NCBI GenBank assembly: GCA_004294385.1
Contig: REAP01000040.1
Location: 1-32,720, forward strand
DNA: 32,720 nucleotides
Source of the DNA: Oscillatoriales cyanobacterium
GTDB lineage: Bacteria > Cyanobacteriota > Cyanobacteriia > Cyanobacteriales > Microcoleaceae
Reading direction: 5' to 3'
Shown here in pieces: positions 16,052 to 25,030 of this stretch. Both the position numbers and the translations under genes were made by a program. The notes under the pieces were generated by a model, which saw only the letters and a program-made list of their open reading frames with translations, had not been told where the DNA came from and did not search any database. Each line of letters opens with the position of its first letter. The first letter of the stretch is position 1.

Positions 16052-16113
16052 AACAGGCAAGATGCCTGTTCCACAATAATAAATTTTCTGGTGGAACAGG
16101 CATCTTGCCTGTT
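16052..16113. repeat. Two facing aacaggca hairpin repeats
   Basis: aacaggcaagatgcctgtt at 16052-16070 and its inverted copy at 16095-16113. They can fold as two hairpins or as one long stem across ccac...gtgg. The pair lies just past the end of the DUF3038 gene and may terminate it. Confidence 0.8.
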
Positions 16114-16130
16114 CATGATGTTCTTCAAGC

Positions 16131-16736
16131 TTAACTCTTAGCCCGATCGAGCAGAGCTAACCAGAGACGACGGTGGCCGCCGGGACTGCTGTAAAAAAGT
16201 AGATCGATCAAGAGTTTGAGAGCTAAATTGGTTAGTTGTGCGCCGGATAAGTTTTCTGCATCTTCCATGCGATCGCCATAAGTATTGCTGAATCTGTCAA
16301 TATAATCTCCCAGCAAAGCGACGGTGTGAGGTTCGCGATTTTGCTCTGCCATTTGTTCCAGCAGTGCTACAGCGCGACGGATTAAGGCTTGGTGCTGTGA
16401 AGCTAAGTGACAGCTAATCAAAACGAGCGATCGGGCTTCTTCCACATCCAGTTTTTTCCGTCCTCCCTGGCCTTTCCGTAGCGGGTTAGACTGGCGTAGT
16501 CGCCATAATGCCACGCGATCGGCCACCATTGACTCTAAATTTAGTTCGACAGCCACCTTGAGCATTGCCTCTGAACCAATTCCGGCCAATGCTTCTAGGG
16601 CTAACAGCACTAAATCCAGTTGGGATTTAATGTTGTCCAACTGGGTAGGTTCTGGCGCTTTTTGGGTCAATTCTTCCCAGTTGGGAGATGTGCCCGTTTC
16701 GTTGGTGGGAGCGGAGGACTTTACGATCGAGCGCAT
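16131..16736 (-). CDS. DUF3038 domain protein
   Basis: 201 residues, mostly helical and without membrane spans. The stretch LDNIKSQLDLVLLALEALAGIGSEAML, then LWRLRQSNPLRKGQGGRKKLD and EARSLVLISCHLA, is the DUF3038 pattern, a cyanobacterial family of unknown function. It is the upstream partner of the DUF4335 gene on the same strand. The ATG at 16736 is the first good start; no Shine-Dalgarno is visible. Confidence 0.85.
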   Translation of the reverse strand: MRSIVKSSAPTNETGTSPNWEELTQKAPEPTQLDNIKSQLDLVLLALEALAGIGSEAMLKVAVELNLESMVADRVALWRLRQSNPLRKGQGGRKKLDVEEARSLVLISCHLASQHQALIRRAVALLEQMAEQNREPHTVALLGDYIDRFSNTYGDRMEDAENLSGAQLTNLALKLLIDLLFYSSPGGHRRLWLALLDRAKS

Positions 16737-16749
16737 AGCTTCAGCATAG

Positions 16750-17069
16750 GAAATTAATACAGATTCAGGCAGGATCTCAAACAGTATTTGGTGCTGTTGC
16801 TGGTGGCCAGCATCGCAAAAACAACTGTGTTAATTTTGCTCCACACCCATGAGCTTTGATTCCGGTAGCCCTGACTGGTAGACGGAATTATCGGTTGAAA
16901 GTTGCGTTTTCAAGTGCGATCCTCTCCGAGGGCTGCGCTAACGGTCGAAACAAACCCATAATCAAAATCTCCCCCCAACTATGCTAGGCCACAGAGTGAC
17001 CGAAATCAAATCAGTCTTTTGAAGCGATCGGGACCTATATCAATCCAAAGATCCTAGCTATCTCCAATG
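16750..17069. other. Non-coding stretch upstream of DUF3038 and beyond the tnpB 3' end
   Basis: No frame with family support is seen. The right-hand edge (17066-17085) is where the transposon end and guide of the TnpB RNA would fall. HIP1-like cgatcg sites are present; no tRNA or other RNA gene is recognised. Confidence 0.4.
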
Positions 17070-18368
17070 CTACTTATAGTCTTTGATACTCCCCAGCCCG
17101 CTCCGGGACGGGGATTCTTGAAGAGTCCAAATACGAACCTTCAAAGGCGAAATCAAAGCGCCCCTACTGACTCCTTCAAGGCAAAGCCCTAAAGTTGCCG
17201 CTACTTTTCGCAAAATATTTGCAGCACCGTTGCAGTCTGCATTAATTTTGATTCCATCTTTTGAGCGATACAAACCACGATTGACACGCTTCCCAGATTC
17301 TTTCCACCCTTCAGTTTTTTCACCGAAATTAGGTAGTTCATCCGAATCTAAAAAACTTGCCTTACTCGTATAACTTTCTTCAGTTTCAACAAATCGAATA
17401 CCATATTGTTCGCAAAGTTGAGAAATTCTATCCTTTAATCGGGCAGTAGGAATCTGCACAAAACTTTGGTTGGTTTTACTCCCAAGGTGGATTGATTGGC
17501 GCATTCCTTTGTTCCAACCAAATACAATAGTACCTATTTGGTTTTGCAGGCAGTGATTAAATACTAATCTAGCTCCTTTATTGACGGCATCTCTAACTTG
17601 CCTATTTCGTTTCTCCGTAATCCTCCCTAATTCTTTAGACCAAAAGCCTTGAGACTTGTTCTCTTTGATTGTTGCAACTCGTTTGTTATACCACTGATTT
17701 AAGGATTTTAGGTGCAATCCATCTACAATCAAACTTGTTCCCACATTGGAAATGCAGGTTAGCCAATTATTCAATCCTGGATCAATACCTAGAACTTTAC
17801 TGGCATCAAAATCAACTACTACTGGCTGAATTTTATAGATAAATTCAGCATAGAATTGTCCATTTTTCGGTAAGATGCGAATTTCTCGAATTTCCTTGTA
17901 GTCTAAATTTGACGGCATTGGTAAATAGAATTCACCAACTCCAAACCAGAGTTTAATCTTACTTCCTAATGGAAACCTCAATTGCCCGTCCTTCAACTTT
18001 ACGTCCGCCTTGGGAAACGTCGCCAGCTTCAGGCTATTTTTGCGATATGTCGGCAATTTAGGATGTTGTATTACCGTGCCCTTTTTGATACCTTTGAGTA
18101 GTCCAATATAGGATTGGAATGACTCTGCGACGCTTGTTAAAGTCTGTTGAGCTACGTGAGAGTACAAGGCTTTGAAATGGAGATTACCTTTCATTAGCCT
18201 GTGTAAAGTCGCTTTACTGGGAAATTTTCCAGTCTTGAAATACAATTGCCTAGAGTAGTAAAGTCCGCAATTAGCTAATTTGTTTGATTCTTCACAGACA
18301 AATTCTAAGATACTTTTTAAAGCTCGATCTGGGCTAATTAAATTTTGTTGACAACCATAACTAGACAT
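17070..18368 (-). CDS. tnpB: TnpB-type RNA-guided nuclease (IS200/IS605 OrfB), atypical active site
   Basis: 432 residues. The N-terminal recognition half contains FPSKATLHRLMK and KLPTYRKNSLKLA; the RuvC-like half has VLGIDPGLNNWLT (Asp196) and KINADCNGAANILRK (Asp378). The usual RuvC-II strand, which ends in Glu-Asp-Leu in most TnpBs, reads TIVFGWNKGM here with Gly284 in the Glu position. A Glu-rich motif, VETEESYTSKAS (Glu328, 330, 331), lies further on. The CxxC zinc-finger cysteines are absent. This matches the subgroup described with a rearranged catalytic site. TnpB proteins use an RNA from the transposon right end to cut DNA. No TnpA is nearby. A hairpin in the last codons marks the expected RNA scaffold. 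Confidence 0.93.
   Translation of the reverse strand: MSSYGCQQNLISPDRALKSILEFVCEESNKLANCGLYYSRQLYFKTGKFPSKATLHRLMKGNLHFKALYSHVAQQTLTSVAESFQSYIGLLKGIKKGTVIQHPKLPTYRKNSLKLATFPKADVKLKDGQLRFPLGSKIKLWFGVGEFYLPMPSNLDYKEIREIRILPKNGQFYAEFIYKIQPVVVDFDASKVLGIDPGLNNWLTCISNVGTSLIVDGLHLKSLNQWYNKRVATIKENKSQGFWSKELGRITEKRNRQVRDAVNKGARLVFNHCLQNQIGTIVFGWNKGMRQSIHLGSKTNQSFVQIPTARLKDRISQLCEQYGIRFVETEESYTSKASFLDSDELPNFGEKTEGWKESGKRVNRGLYRSKDGIKINADCNGAANILRKVAATLGLCLEGVSRGALISPLKVRIWTLQESPSRSGLGSIKDYK
17082..17120 (-). ncRNA. Predicted 3' part of the TnpB guide RNA (right-end hairpin)
   Basis: Read on the minus strand, gaatccccgtcccggagcgg continues into a hairpin (17091-17113) and then gagtatcaaag. This is the layout of an IS605 right end, where the guide RNA overlaps the tnpB 3' end. 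By this model the transposon ends near 17082 and the guide would be the next 16 or so bases towards 17066. Boundaries are inferred. Confidence 0.5.
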
Positions 18369-18403
18369 TTTTTGATTTGTATTTAATACTCATACTACAA
18401 ATT

Positions 18404-18422
18404 ATACAGTTTCGTACTGTAT
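18404..18422. promoter_or_regulatory. Inverted repeat upstream of tnpB
   Basis: atacagt, five bases, actgtat: a perfect 7-bp inverted repeat 36 bp before the tnpB start codon. It could be a subterminal left-end hairpin or an operator. Confidence 0.45.
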
Positions 18423-18512
18423 ATGATGCTGATTCTGTATTAAGCTTTGTTAAATACTGAAGGCGGCGGTCACTGAGCGTAGTCGAATGTGTTGAAACCG
18501 CTACCGACTTAT

Positions 18513-18533
18513 CCCCATGTCTAAAGCCAGGGG
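18513..18533. repeat. Hairpin between methyltransferase and tnpB
   Basis: ccccatgtctaaagccagggg; on the minus strand it reads as the cccctggcttta.catgggg sequence often seen at ends of cyanobacterial OrfB elements. It may mark a left end or the remnant of another element. Confidence 0.45.
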
Positions 18534-18559
18534 CTTGCGTCTCGTTCTTTCGTCATTTC

Positions 18560-19501
18560 TTACTGAAAAAGTGGGAGAATTCCCTGTACGCCGCTGAAAC
18601 TATCAAGCCGCTTGTTGATAATCTCTATGTAGTCAGGTACTATTTCAATGCCAACATACTTAATCCCAAATTCTTGCGCCGCCAGTAATGTAGTTCCCGA
18701 TCCTGCGAAAGGATCGATTAAAATAGAATTTTCCAAACGCGGTACAAATATTTCAACTAGCTTTCTCATGAGAGCGATCGGTTTTACTGTGCAATGAACG
18801 TTAAACTCCTCGGTTTTATCACGCTGTATACCTTCTAAAATATTTGATTGAAAACCACCAAACCGATCTTTAGTATAAAATAGACCAGTACCATACTCCT
18901 GTAGAGTTTCCAAATAATTATTGACCAGTGGTTTTTGAAGTACGCAGATTGCTTCCCATTCGTTCCTCAGACAACTGTGCCAACCATCCCATTGTTCAGG
19001 ATTTTCATATCCTTTCTTCTCGAACTGTTGTTTGATATTGACACCTTTAGGGATACCACTCGATCTTTTATAAACAAGCATATCTCTCGCATAGAATCCA
19101 GCATTTTCAAGGGCTACTTGTACGTGAGCAACAGTTCGTGTGCTGTTGAAAACTAAAACTGTCGCACCCGGTTTGCAGATCCGAAAAAGCTGCTCACCCC
19201 AATCAAAACACCACTTTTCATAATCGAGAGTGTTGTTACGATTCCTTTGATACCATTTTTCGTTTCTGACTCCACCTGCTAAACCACTACCATAGGGAAT
19301 GTTTTTAACAAGGGTTTTACTTCCCTTGTCATTGACTTTTTCAATACGTCTTTGAATTTCCGAGTCATCCCATTTATGACCAATAAATTCATAATTATAA
19401 GGTGGGTCAGTGATACACGCAGAAATATAATTTTCTGGCAATGTCTTCATCACTTCACGACAGTCGCCAACCAAAACTTCATTTGAGGGAGTTTTTTTCA
19501 T
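18560..19501 (-). CDS. Beta-class site-specific DNA methyltransferase (N6-adenine or N4-cytosine)
   Basis: 313 residues. Catalytic motif IV, TDPPYNYEF (DPPY at 32-35), precedes the SAM-binding motif I, LIDPFAGSGTT (about 262-271), which is the beta-class order. VHCTVKPIALMRKLV is the usual motif X region just before motif I. The stretch between (about 40-230) would hold the target recognition domain. DPPY fits amino-methylation (m6A or m4C), not m5C. No restriction endonuclease gene is adjacent, so it looks like an orphan or accessory methyltransferase. It lies 190 bp upstream of tnpB on the same strand. The ATG at 19501 is preceded by AT-rich DNA without a clear ribosome site. Confidence 0.9.
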   Translation of the reverse strand: MKKTPSNEVLVGDCREVMKTLPENYISACITDPPYNYEFIGHKWDDSEIQRRIEKVNDKGSKTLVKNIPYGSGLAGGVRNEKWYQRNRNNTLDYEKWCFDWGEQLFRICKPGATVLVFNSTRTVAHVQVALENAGFYARDMLVYKRSSGIPKGVNIKQQFEKKGYENPEQWDGWHSCLRNEWEAICVLQKPLVNNYLETLQEYGTGLFYTKDRFGGFQSNILEGIQRDKTEEFNVHCTVKPIALMRKLVEIFVPRLENSILIDPFAGSGTTLLAAQEFGIKYVGIEIVPDYIEIINKRLDSFSGVQGILPLFQ

Positions 19502-19765
19502 TACATTAGTCAGGCAGTTTACTCAAGTGAGAACTCAACTTTTAATCATGCCACATTTGCACTAGATAGTGAATCTAAATGAGTCGTGAAACTCTCTTCT
19601 CTTTCCGAACTTCGCGTTCTTTGCGTCTTCGCGGTTCGTTTAAAACAGTTTTTCCACAACTCATTTACACTCGCTATAGACAGTCTAAATCATATGTTCC
19701 TTGCGGCTTGTTTTGCTGCATACAACTATACAATTACGAATCAACCGGAAATGCGTAAATCCTGA

Positions 19766-22495
19766 CTACTTCAAAAATGCGATCGTCACACCTCCACCTC
19801 CCTCTTTTTGACTAGCCAACTCATAGCGAGAAACCTGCGGATGAGTGTCCAGAAATTCGTGAATACCCCGTCGCAACTGTCCCGTACCTTTGCCATGAAC
19901 TATCCACAACACTCCGTATTCAACCGCTTTGGAAAGTGCTCTGTCTACTTCAATTTCCCCATCGGAAACTCTCGCCCCCCGTAAGTCGATCGTATTATTA
20001 GCAGTCCGAATTGCGATTTCAGGATTGGGTTTGGGAACTTCCGACAGAGCTTGTTTGGCCTTAGCAGTAGCCTGTGCTTGGGCGGCTATCTTGGCTAATT
20101 GGGCTTTGGTTTCAGGTTTTTGACCATCGAGGGATTCAATGTCTGCCAGTTTGACTGTCATTTTCATAATCCCAAACCTGACGCTCAATTCTTCATTAGC
20201 ATCTGGGCTACTGAGAACTTCGGCGGTTTGGCCCAAGCTGGGAATGCGGATGCGATCGCCCACTTTTGGCATAAAACCCGGTTTCGGTTTCGCCGGTTCC
20301 TTCCGCGAGGGCAGATGTTTGGCGGAAATTTGATTTAAGGTTTCTGTCGCAACTTGAGCATTTTGAGCAGTTTGGTTGCCAGATTGTAAACGACGAATGA
20401 TTTGAGCAATTTCTGATTTTGCCGTGCCTATTGCCTCATTTACCGCCACTTCCTGAGCTATTTTTAGTTCTCGCTCCCTTTCTTTTAAAGCTGTTGCTTT
20501 TTCAGAAACTTCTCGATGCAGTTGTTCGGTTTGTTGCAGCAGTTGAGTGGCTTCTCTGGCTTTAGTTTCCTGTTTCCGTCGCTGGGCTTCGAGTCCAGCA
20601 ATTACTTGATTGACATCTTGAGACGCTCCGCCAACATAGGTTTGAGCTTCTGCAACTATTTCTGCTAGCAAACCGAGTCTTTTGGCGATGCTTAGGGCGT
20701 TGGAACGTCCGGGAATTCCCCATAGTAACCGATAGGTGGGCTGCATGGAACTATCGTCAAATTCCACTGAGGCATTTTCAAAGCGGGAGTCTTGATATTT
20801 GAGGGCTTTGAGTTCGCCAAAGTGGGTAGTTGCGATTGTTAATAGGGAGTGTTGGGCGAGGTATTGCAAAAGTGCGATCGCCAATGCACTGCCTTCTGAT
20901 GGATCAGTCCCCGCTCCTACTTCATCTAATAAAACTAAGGATTTGGGAATGGGGAATGGGGAATGGGGAATTGGGAATGGGGAATGGGGAATGGGGAATT
21001 GGGAATTGGGAATGGGGAATGGGGAATGGGGAATTGGGCATCGGGAATTGGGAATGGGGAATTGGGCATCGGGAATTGGGTCTCCTGAGCGAAGTCGAAG
21101 GGTAGTGGAAGTATGGGGAATTCGGAGGTTTGAATCTTCTTCCCCTCCTTGTTTCAATACTGCTAAAATGCGGCTGATGCGGCGGATATGACCACTGAAA
21201 GTAGACAAACTTTGCTGCAAAGATTGTTCGTCACCAATATCTGCCAAAATGTTGTCAAACCACGGCAATTCTACAGGTTCGCGGGCTGCCACAAACATTC
21301 CGGCTTTTGCCATTAAAGCTGCTAATCCCAAGGTTTTGAGGGTGACTGTTTTGCCACCGGTGTTGGGGCCGGTGATGGCGACTACACGAATGTGCGGCGC
21401 GATGGTTAAATCGATCGGCACTACTGCAAAACCTTGTTCGTATTGCTGTTGCCAAACTAACAGGGGATGGCGCAAGTGGCGCAGGGTGATTTGCGATCGC
21501 AAGTTGGGAATTTGTACTTTGCTTTTTTCTGGATTTTCCTCTTCTGTTGTTTCTTCATTTTTTGGTATTAATTCTGTATCTCCAAGTTCAATAAATGTCG
21601 GCGGATTTGCTTGTAGCCAAAAGCCGTAGCGCGCCTTAGCTGTGGCTAAATCTAAAGTTGTAACTACAACCACTAATCTATCTAAGTCCGGTTTGACTGC
21701 TGCTACTTGCTCCGTCAGGGCGCGGCGAACTGCTTCTTCTTCGACTTGTTCTTGTCTCAGAAATTGCCGCATTTGGTTGTTGAGATTTACTGTATTGTGG
21801 GGTTCTACATACAGTGTTGCGCCACTGGCTGAGGAGTCGTGAACGATGCCCGGTATGGCATCTTTTTGGGGAGCTTTGACGGGAATTACAAAGCGCGAGT
21901 TCCTTTGGGTAATTACTTGTTCTTGGACGGCGTTGGATTGTCGCTGCAATATTCCTTGTAAGATTTGATAAATCCGATCGCGCAACACTCGCATTTGGAC
22001 TCGAATTCCTGCTAACTTAGGAGTGGCTCGATCGGCTACTTGAGCGCGATCGTCTATACAGCGATGGATTTCTTGTTCGATTTCGGGATAAGTCCGCAAT
22101 TGGGCCGCCAGTTCCTTGAGTGTCGGGACATCTGGCTGGTTGTCAATGATGCGACGTAATTGCCTTGCTCCCGCCAGGGTGGTAGCAATCGCCAGCAATT
22201 CTTCGCCACTGAGCAAACCTTGCAGTTCGGCTCGTTGCAGGGAAGTGCCGATGTCTTGGATTCCTTCAAAAGCCAAAGCACTTCCAGGGCGGTTATCTAG
22301 CTGATAAGCTTCCTGAGTTTGGGCTAGGAGTTCTGCTGTCTGAGCTTGAGTTGGCGGGATTTCGAGGTCGAGGGCGGCGGCGACACCGAGTTTGGTGGCC
22401 GCGAAGGTAGCCAAGTGCTGACACAAGCGCGACCATTCTAATAGTTCGAGTGTTTCGGATTGAATCAAAGTTGAGGGGTTGTTGGTAATTGGCAT
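19766..22495 (-). CDS. mutS2: MutS2 (MutS-like ATPase with Smr domain), carrying a repeat insertion
   Basis: MutS2 proteins act on branched DNA and suppress recombination; in Bacillus the protein also binds collided ribosomes. This 909-residue copy shows the clamp and lever helices (about 1-300), Walker A GPNTGGKT (376-383), [18 protein letters not shown] (419-436), Walker [15 protein letters not shown] (519-532), the long coiled coil (about 630-720) and a C-terminal Smr domain with DLRG and HGKGTGQLR. Between the sensor loop and Walker B lie about 69 extra residues (about 450-518), largely FPIPHSP repeats encoded by a heptanucleotide array. Family members are normally about 780-840 residues. 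No gene lies in the 264 bp downstream. Confidence 0.96.
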   Translation of the reverse strand: MPITNNPSTLIQSETLELLEWSRLCQHLATFAATKLGVAAALDLEIPPTQAQTAELLAQTQEAYQLDNRPGSALAFEGIQDIGTSLQRAELQGLLSGEELLAIATTLAGARQLRRIIDNQPDVPTLKELAAQLRTYPEIEQEIHRCIDDRAQVADRATPKLAGIRVQMRVLRDRIYQILQGILQRQSNAVQEQVITQRNSRFVIPVKAPQKDAIPGIVHDSSASGATLYVEPHNTVNLNNQMRQFLRQEQVEEEAVRRALTEQVAAVKPDLDRLVVVVTTLDLATAKARYGFWLQANPPTFIELGDTELIPKNEETTEEENPEKSKVQIPNLRSQITLRHLRHPLLVWQQQYEQGFAVVPIDLTIAPHIRVVAITGPNTGGKTVTLKTLGLAALMAKAGMFVAAREPVELPWFDNILADIGDEQSLQQSLSTFSGHIRRISRILAVLKQGGEEDSNLRIPHTSTTLRLRSGDPIPDAQFPIPNSRCPIPHSPFPIPNSQFPIPHSPFPIPHSPFPIPKSLVLLDEVGAGTDPSEGSALAIALLQYLAQHSLLTIATTHFGELKALKYQDSRFENASVEFDDSSMQPTYRLLWGIPGRSNALSIAKRLGLLAEIVAEAQTYVGGASQDVNQVIAGLEAQRRKQETKAREATQLLQQTEQLHREVSEKATALKERERELKIAQEVAVNEAIGTAKSEIAQIIRRLQSGNQTAQNAQVATETLNQISAKHLPSRKEPAKPKPGFMPKVGDRIRIPSLGQTAEVLSSPDANEELSVRFGIMKMTVKLADIESLDGQKPETKAQLAKIAAQAQATAKAKQALSEVPKPNPEIAIRTANNTIDLRGARVSDGEIEVDRALSKAVEYGVLWIVHGKGTGQLRRGIHEFLDTHPQVSRYELASQKEGGGGVTIAFLK
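20945..21079. repeat. Heptanucleotide STRR block inside the mutS2 coding region
   Basis: About 19 units of ggaatgg, ggaattg and ggcatcg, followed by a gagcgaagtcgaaggg unit. Both types are found between genes elsewhere in this window (25611-25905). Here they are read in frame in mutS2. Confidence 0.95.
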
Positions 22496-22668
22496 TTCTC
22501 AGGCGCTGACCGAGAAGGTTAATTGATGATTAGTTAATTTTAAAGTTTTTTGGGGTTTTCGGGCGCGGTTTTTGGTAATTTTTGGTAACATTTAATTATT
22601 TGAATTTTAAATATATCGGGGCAATTCTGGCTGTTGTATCCTGAAGAGTAATTTGTGGAGTGGGTGTT

Positions 22669-23916
22669 ATGGGAAAGATTCTGACGATCGCGGATACTAT
22701 GACTTTTGAAATCATACAAGAGTTACTTTCAGGTAAGGGACATCAGGTGAGAGTCGCCCCCGACGCTAGGGAGGGTATGGATTTGGCTCAGCAAATGTCC
22801 CCGGATTTGATAATTTGCGATGGGACTTCCCCTGAAATCGAATGGTTGGATGTGTGCCGATTGTTGAGGGTCGATCGAGAACTAGCCAGTGTCTATGTGA
22901 TTCTGCTGGCTGCACCAGACCAGTTTGACGCCGAAAAATTGGACGTGCTGGTGGACGATTTTGTGCTTAAACCGATAGTTAAGCAGGAATTGTTGGGGCG
23001 AGTACGTGCAGGTTTGCGATCGCGGGAGTTGAGGGCACAGTTGGAGCGATCGCAGCAAGAATTGCAACAGTCACGCCATCAACTTCTGCAAAGTGAAAAA
23101 ATGTCTAATTTGGGAGATTTAGTATCTGGCATTGCCCACGAAATCAACAATCCGATTACGTTCATTTATAGCAATCTAACTCACGTCCAAACTTACGTCG
23201 CCGACTTAAGTCAACTGCTGCGAATGTATCAAAAACAGTTAGTTAATCCCAGCCAGGAGATTCTGCAAAAACAGCAAGACATGGATGTGGAATTCGTGCT
23301 CGATGATTTGTTAAAAATTGTCAGTTCAATGCGAACAGGGAGCGATCGCATTCGGCAAATTATCTTATCAGTACAAGAGTTTTCCCGCAGCGATCAATCG
23401 GGATGGCAATTATTTGATGTTTCTGACGGTTTGGAAAACACTCTTTTACTATTACAGCACCGCTTACCTGCTCGCGAAGGCAGGCGCGATATCAAGGTGG
23501 TCAAAGAGTACGGGAATTTACCACAGATTGAGTGTTATGCCGGTCAACTCAATCAAGCTTTTCTGAATATTATCAATTATGCGATCGATGCTTTGGAAGA
23601 GTTTAGTCAAGAATTGAACGAATCGGAAGCAATCAACTTTAAACCAGTGATTTGGATTCGCACTCAGGTTGTGGGTAGTCAGCGGATTTCCATTGAGATT
23701 GCTGACAATGGCATGGCAATCATCGAAGAGATGAAAACGCAAATTTTTGACCCATTTTTTGTGGCAAAACCTGCGATGGAAGCCAGCAGCTTAGGACTTG
23801 CTATCAGCTATGGCATAATTGTCGAACAGCACAAAGGGAAATTAAAGTGTTTTTCCGAACCGGGTAAAGGTACTCAATTTCGGATAGAATTGCCACAGAA
23901 ACACAGTTGGGGATAG
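22669..23916 (+). CDS. Response-regulator receiver fused to histidine kinase
   Basis: A 415-residue soluble protein. The receiver domain (about 1-115) has the likely phospho-acceptor Asp51 in LIICDGTSP and Lys101 in DDFVLKPI, but the usual acidic pair after the first strand is reduced to IADT. A coiled-coil linker follows, then the H-box GIAHEINNPITF (His157), N-box LNQAFLNIINYAIDAL, G1 IEIADNGMAI, F-box IFDPFFVAKP and LGLAISYGIIVEQHKG. The kinase is of the soluble, EINNP-type class common in cyanobacterial hybrid systems. GGAG eight bases before the ATG at 22669 supports this start over a GTG at 22660. Its partner is not visible nearby. Confidence 0.9.
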   Translation: MGKILTIADTMTFEIIQELLSGKGHQVRVAPDAREGMDLAQQMSPDLIICDGTSPEIEWLDVCRLLRVDRELASVYVILLAAPDQFDAEKLDVLVDDFVLKPIVKQELLGRVRAGLRSRELRAQLERSQQELQQSRHQLLQSEKMSNLGDLVSGIAHEINNPITFIYSNLTHVQTYVADLSQLLRMYQKQLVNPSQEILQKQQDMDVEFVLDDLLKIVSSMRTGSDRIRQIILSVQEFSRSDQSGWQLFDVSDGLENTLLLLQHRLPAREGRRDIKVVKEYGNLPQIECYAGQLNQAFLNIINYAIDALEEFSQELNESEAINFKPVIWIRTQVVGSQRISIEIADNGMAIIEEMKTQIFDPFFVAKPAMEASSLGLAISYGIIVEQHKGKLKCFSEPGKGTQFRIELPQKHSWG

Positions 23917-23935
23917 GGCATTGGGCCTAGGGCAT

Positions 23936-24056
23936 GGGTGCATCTCAGTTTTGCAAATATATTCGTAGGGGCGAAGCATGACCGCAGTAAATCTCTGGTG
24001 ATCACTAATAAATTATCTGCGGTCATGCTTCGCCCTTACAAAAATTAGATGCACCC
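23936..24056. mobile_element. MITE-like element, copy 1
   Basis: Terminal gggtgcatct and agatgcaccc (10 bp, perfect) enclose a perfect 19-bp inverted repeat, gggcgaagcatgaccgcag (23968-23986) and its complement (24017-24035). A close copy lies at 30576-30670. It has no coding capacity. Confidence 0.7.
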
Positions 24057-24066
24057 ACTAACAACT

Positions 24067-24135
24067 AGACATCTCCCATAATTATTGTGGAACAGGCATC
24101 CTGCCTGTTCTTGACAAGCTTTTTGGGAGATGTCT
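24067..24135. terminator. Nested stem-loop between convergent genes, possible two-way terminator
   Basis: An outer 12-bp inverted repeat, agacatctccca (24067-24078) and tgggagatgtct (24124-24135), encloses the aacaggca hairpin (24091-24109). It lies between the converging ends of the kinase and the DUF2854 gene. Confidence 0.6.
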
Positions 24136-24152
24136 ACTGACAACTGACAACT

Positions 24153-24704
24153 TTAAGTTGCTTCACCTTTAATTAAAGCCAATTCAATTTTGTCTTCAGC
24201 AGTTTGACTGACTGTTGCGTGCAAACCAGGGCCGAAAAACGTAGCTATTTTTGCCTGTTTTTCTTCCCAAAGTTCGATCGCAATTAAGGGCGAATGAAAC
24301 TCTAGAATCAATCCATAGGCACCATCCACAGAAATTTCTCGCAACCCTCGCAGCACTGGTCTTTCCTCGTCTGTAGGTGCCAAACCCAAGCGCTCCAAGG
24401 CATCATCCAAGTGAGCTGGTTGGCCGTAACGAAATCGGGTGACATCTTTGCGAACTTGGTTTTGAGTCTCTGTGGCCTGATGCTCTCTCAGCAGTAGAAC
24501 TTCAGGAGAAGTCGGTTCGGTGAAATCCGCTGGTTCGAGTTCAGCAGCTTTCAGCGCCAAACCCCCCAGCAACAGCGGAATACCATAGAAAAACCCCGCC
24601 AGATTCAAAGTCGGTTGGTCTGTGAAGTAAGCCGCGAAACCGACTACTGCTAAAATAGACCCAACAACTAAGGCTAGGTTTGCTAAAGAAATTTTACGGA
24701 ACAT
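24153..24704 (-). CDS. DUF2854 membrane protein
   Basis: 183 residues from the ATG at 24704 (MFRKISLANLALVVG). Two hydrophobic spans (about 6-27 and 35-53) are followed by a soluble domain with LELEP-like, RFRYGQPAHLDDALERLGL and GLREISVDGAYGLILEFHSP. This is the DUF2854 pattern, found in cyanobacteria and plant plastids; its function is not known to me. An upstream in-frame ATG at 24731 adds nine residues that fit less well. It is convergent with the histidine kinase. Confidence 0.85.
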   Translation of the reverse strand: MFRKISLANLALVVGSILAVVGFAAYFTDQPTLNLAGFFYGIPLLLGGLALKAAELEPADFTEPTSPEVLLLREHQATETQNQVRKDVTRFRYGQPAHLDDALERLGLAPTDEERPVLRGLREISVDGAYGLILEFHSPLIAIELWEEKQAKIATFFGPGLHATVSQTAEDKIELALIKGEAT

Positions 24705-24888
24705 ATCAGTGAGGTAGTTAGCTGGAAGCAATAATATACTTTAATTATTATCTGTCACAAAGTCTTGAATAGATTCAGATTTTTTGACCAAAGACCTGCA
24801 AAAACTGCTAAGCTTTAAGAGTCTGGAAGCAGGGTACATCCAAAATCTGGTCTCTAGCTTCAAAAAATCATGTTACAGGACTCGTCGC

Positions 24889-24912
24889 CAACACTTGTAA
24901 ATATCAGTGTTG
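24889..24912. repeat. Inverted repeat in the 24705-25030 intergenic stretch
   Basis: caacact and agtgttg form a perfect 7-bp stem around ten bases. The rest of this 326-bp stretch shows AT-rich promoter-like DNA and no gene with support. Confidence 0.4.
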
Positions 24913-25030
24913 ATTTTGTGTCTTTGGTTCCGCGAGGGCGATCGAGATCACCAGTATCATTAGTATCATTAAAGTATAGAGAGTTGAGGTCGCGATCGAC
25001 CTTCTTGCCCTTTTAACCATTTTTTGAGAC

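Noticed and set aside
20799..21191. Forward frames with GNGEWG repeats
   Set aside because: They are the opposite strand of the heptanucleotide block in mutS2; a stop-free 7-bp repeat gives long false frames.
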